This document shows positions 62,238 to 64,000 of a stretch of 64,000 nt of DNA, piece after piece (positions within the stretch are counted from its first letter, which is position 1; the number at the start of each line of letters is the position of its first letter). A program made the position numbers and the translations under genes. The notes beneath the pieces were generated by a model, which was not told the origin of the DNA, did not search any database, and saw only the letters and a program-made list of their open reading frames with translations. The stretch covers positions 1-64,000 of the forward strand of contig DDQN01000072.1 of assembly GCA_002342685.1 (NCBI GenBank). The letters are read 5' to 3'. This DNA is from Vibrio sp. UBA2441. GTDB taxonomy: Bacteria > Pseudomonadota > Gammaproteobacteria > Enterobacterales > Vibrionaceae.

Positions 62238-62609
62238 ATGACTCATGAAACTAAAACAATGGAAGTGCCTGTAGCAATCGCCGATAGAGTACAGGCGTTG
62301 ATTGATGCCTTTGAGGCAAACGAAAAGTTTAAAGCTGAGCGTAAGGTGGTAGTGAATAATTTACTTTCTATAGATAGCCTAGGTCGTGAGATGGCTGTTT
62401 ACAGTTTACCTCAAGGTGAACTGCTAGATACACTCAGGTTTGTGTACGAACTATCCGGCACCAATAGTAAGTTCATTAAAAGTATACTTACTCAATCCAG
62501 AGAAAATCCAAAGAAAGTCTTATCCGATTCTCAGAGAGCATCAGCAAAGAGCCTATTATTTAATTTGATCAACGATCCTTCGGTCATTTCAGCGATGAAA
62601 GAGAATTAA
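62238..62609 (+). CDS. Hypothetical protein, 123 residues
   Basis: A soluble, helical protein (MTHETKTMEVPVAIADRVQA, central MAVYSLPQGELLDTLRFVYE, C-terminal KSLLFNLINDPSVISAM). GCAGGAG precedes the ATG, so translation is likely. No motif or family recognised. Convergent with pckA across a hairpin. Confidence 0.7.
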   Translation: MTHETKTMEVPVAIADRVQALIDAFEANEKFKAERKVVVNNLLSIDSLGREMAVYSLPQGELLDTLRFVYELSGTNSKFIKSILTQSRENPKKVLSDSQRASAKSLLFNLINDPSVISAMKEN

Positions 62610-62642
62610 TAGCGGAAAGAAAGCTAATAGCGCTTAATATGG

Positions 62643-62695
62643 CGTCCCTCGGTGCACACAGAGAGTTTATTGGTTCTGTTACACACCTTGGGACG
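62643..62695. terminator. Interrupted stem between convergent genes
   Basis: CGTCCC-tc-GGTG (62643-62654) pairs with CACC-tt-GGGACG (62684-62695) around a 29-base loop, between the hypothetical gene and pckA 3' ends. Confidence 0.5.
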
Positions 62696-62710
62696 ACCGT
62701 CAGAATGACC

Positions 62711-64000
62711 TTAGCTTTGGTCTAGCTGAGGACCCGCAGCAACAAGCGCCTTGCCCTCATCATTATCAGTATAACTCTCGAAGTTTTTAATAAAGCGCTG
62801 CGCTAAGCCTTCGGCCTTACCCTTCCATTGAAGTGGGTCGATGTAGGTATCGCGAGGATCGAGAATTTTAGAGCTTATTCCTGGTAATTCGGTTGGGATC
62901 GAGAGATTGAAAATTGGAATCTCTTTCATTTGTACATTTTTTATCGAACCGTCCAGAATTGCATCAATAATTACGCGTGTATCTTTGAGCGAAATACGCT
63001 TACCAGAGCCATTCCACCCCGTGTTGACTAAGTAAGCTTCAGCGCCAGCTGCTTCCATACGTTTGACTAGGACCTCTGCATACTTTGTTGGATGCAGGGT
63101 TAGAAAGGCCGCGCCAAAGCATGCTGAAAAGGTAGGTACAGGCTCGGTGATTCCACGTTCCGTACCCGCTAGTTTCGCGGTAAATCCAGACAGGAAGTGA
63201 TACTTTGTTTGTTCATGCGTTAGCTTTGAAACGGGAGGGAGGACACCAAACGCATCTGCTGCCAGAAAAATAACCTTCGTTGCGTGACCTGCTTTAGAAA
63301 CAGGTTTAACAATATTGTCGATATGCTGGATAGGGTAAGATACACGGGTATTTTCAGTTTTAGACGCATCATCAAAATCAATGCTTCCATCTTCGCGAAC
63401 GACAACATTTTCCAATAGCGCATCGCGGCGTATGGCATTATAGGTTTCTGGTTCAGCTTCTTTGGATAAATGAATGGTTTTTGCGTAGCAACCACCCTCA
63501 AAATTGAACACACCTTCATCATCCCAACCGTGTTCATCATCACCGATTAATTGACGTTTAGGGTCAGTGGATAAGGTTGTTTTTCCTGTGCCAGATAAGC
63601 CGAAGAACACGGCGGTATCACCTGCTTCACTAACGTTTGCAGAGCAGTGCATTGAAGCAATATCTTTAAGCGGTAAAAAGTAGTTCATCATGGCGAACAT
63701 ACCTTTTTTCATCTCCCCACCATACCAAGTACCACCAATCAGCTGCATTCTTTCATTCAGGTTAAAAACCGTATAGTTTTCAGAGTTTAGCCCCTGGCGT
63801 TCCCAGTTCGGATTAACGGTTTTCGCTGCATTCATGACAACGAAATTTTCTTCGAATGTTTCGAGCTCTTCTTCTGTCGGACGAATGAACATATTTTTTA
63901 CGAAATGCGCCTGCCAGGCGACTTCCGTAATGAAGCGAATCGCTAGGCGTGTCTCTTTGTTCGCACCACAGTAACAATCTAAAATAAATAGACGTTTACC
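62711..64000 (-). CDS. pckA: ATP-dependent phosphoenolpyruvate carboxykinase, C-terminal part
   Basis: Converts oxaloacetate to PEP in gluconeogenesis. The frame is open across the right window edge, so 429 residues of about 540 are visible. Motifs include LDCYCGANKETRLA, GGTWYGGEMKKGMF, the P-loop GLSGTGKTTLS, GDDEHGWDDEGVFNFEGGCY and NTGWNGSGKRISL. The internal Met at 63892 is not the start. The reaction can also run towards oxaloacetate under anaerobic, CO2-rich conditions, which would feed fumarate respiration. Confidence 0.97.
   Translation of the reverse strand, partial: GKRLFILDCYCGANKETRLAIRFITEVAWQAHFVKNMFIRPTEEELETFEENFVVMNAAKTVNPNWERQGLNSENYTVFNLNERMQLIGGTWYGGEMKKGMFAMMNYFLPLKDIASMHCSANVSEAGDTAVFFGLSGTGKTTLSTDPKRQLIGDDEHGWDDEGVFNFEGGCYAKTIHLSKEAEPETYNAIRRDALLENVVVREDGSIDFDDASKTENTRVSYPIQHIDNIVKPVSKAGHATKVIFLAADAFGVLPPVSKLTHEQTKYHFLSGFTAKLAGTERGITEPVPTFSACFGAAFLTLHPTKYAEVLVKRMEAAGAEAYLVNTGWNGSGKRISLKDTRVIIDAILDGSIKNVQMKEIPIFNLSIPTELPGISSKILDPRDTYIDPLQWKGKAEGLAQRFIKNFESYTDNDEGKALVAAGPQLDQS

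Noticed and set aside
1..64000. CRISPR array, prophage or defence island
   Set aside because: No regularly spaced repeats, no phage structural or defence genes were seen.

Overview
The window looks like a chromosomal segment of a marine, facultatively anaerobic gammaproteobacterium, most likely Vibrionaceae or a close relative. This is an inference from AT-rich coding sequence, an NspS/MbaA-like polyamine/c-di-GMP gene pair, a pckA of gammaproteobacterial type, a DUF1289 protein, a RIO kinase, a DcuSR-DcuB module and a quinol-type NO reductase. No rRNA, tRNA, CRISPR array or prophage was seen.

Layout. 1-5.1 kb is a graveyard: a truncated amidohydrolase tail, a GNAT gene and a solute-binding gene each broken by one in-frame stop, a frameshifted small gene, a decayed REP-associated (Y1-type) transposase element with 10-bp inverted ends, and two pairs of dispersed direct repeats. 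Intact genes there are a CobW-family GTPase and a secreted helical protein. 5.4-7.75 kb holds a ParD-like/methionine aminopeptidase operon behind a 35-bp palindrome, and trpS preceded by an unannotated 18-residue leader peptide with tandem Trp codons and a complete attenuator. 7.8-15.3 kb carries a DUF1289 protein, two LysR regulators, an NAD(P)-binding reductase, a Fur-box-preceded 10-TM putative metal exporter, an RsuA-type pseudouridine synthase, a methyltransferase and a solute-binding protein.

15.3-20.9 kb is a nitric-oxide defence locus: norR with NorR-type boxes on both sides, sigma-54-like promoters facing a flavin reductase (plus a 41-residue membrane ORF) and the quinol NO reductase norZ, then sirB2. 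21.0-25.6 kb is an RpiR regulator with dcuC, pepT and pepE, a peptide-to-dicarboxylate module. 25.7-31.9 kb has the FAD/Fe-S D-lactate dehydrogenase, lactate permease and a LysR gene. 32.2-36.5 kb has three secreted haem proteins behind an FNR-like site, convergent with an unusual two-component system (multi-TM kinase, REC plus ArsR-like HTH regulator). 36.6-39.3 kb has the uncharacterised glycyl radical enzyme YjjI and its activase YjjW, whose C-terminus is written by a 265-bp inverted-repeat element.

39.5-48.5 kb is mostly signalling: an Aer-like chemoreceptor, an NspS/MbaA-like pair with an extra C-terminal domain, EamA and TauE transporters and an EAL-HDOD protein. 48.6-64 kb contains an NSS transporter, HAD phosphatase, MFS transporter, a tandem-repeat lipoprotein, RIO kinase, 2OG-Fe(II) oxygenase, DcuS/DcuR divergent from dcuB, a glutathionyl-hydroquinone reductase, a homocysteine S-methyltransferase and pckA running off the right edge.

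Together the genes describe a cell adapted to oxygen limitation: fumarate/aspartate exchange (DcuB, DcuC, PepT, PepE), lactate oxidation, multihaem electron transfer, NO detoxification, a glycyl radical enzyme and gluconeogenesis, with c-di-GMP and chemotaxis inputs. All calls were made by reading the sequence; no database search was run.
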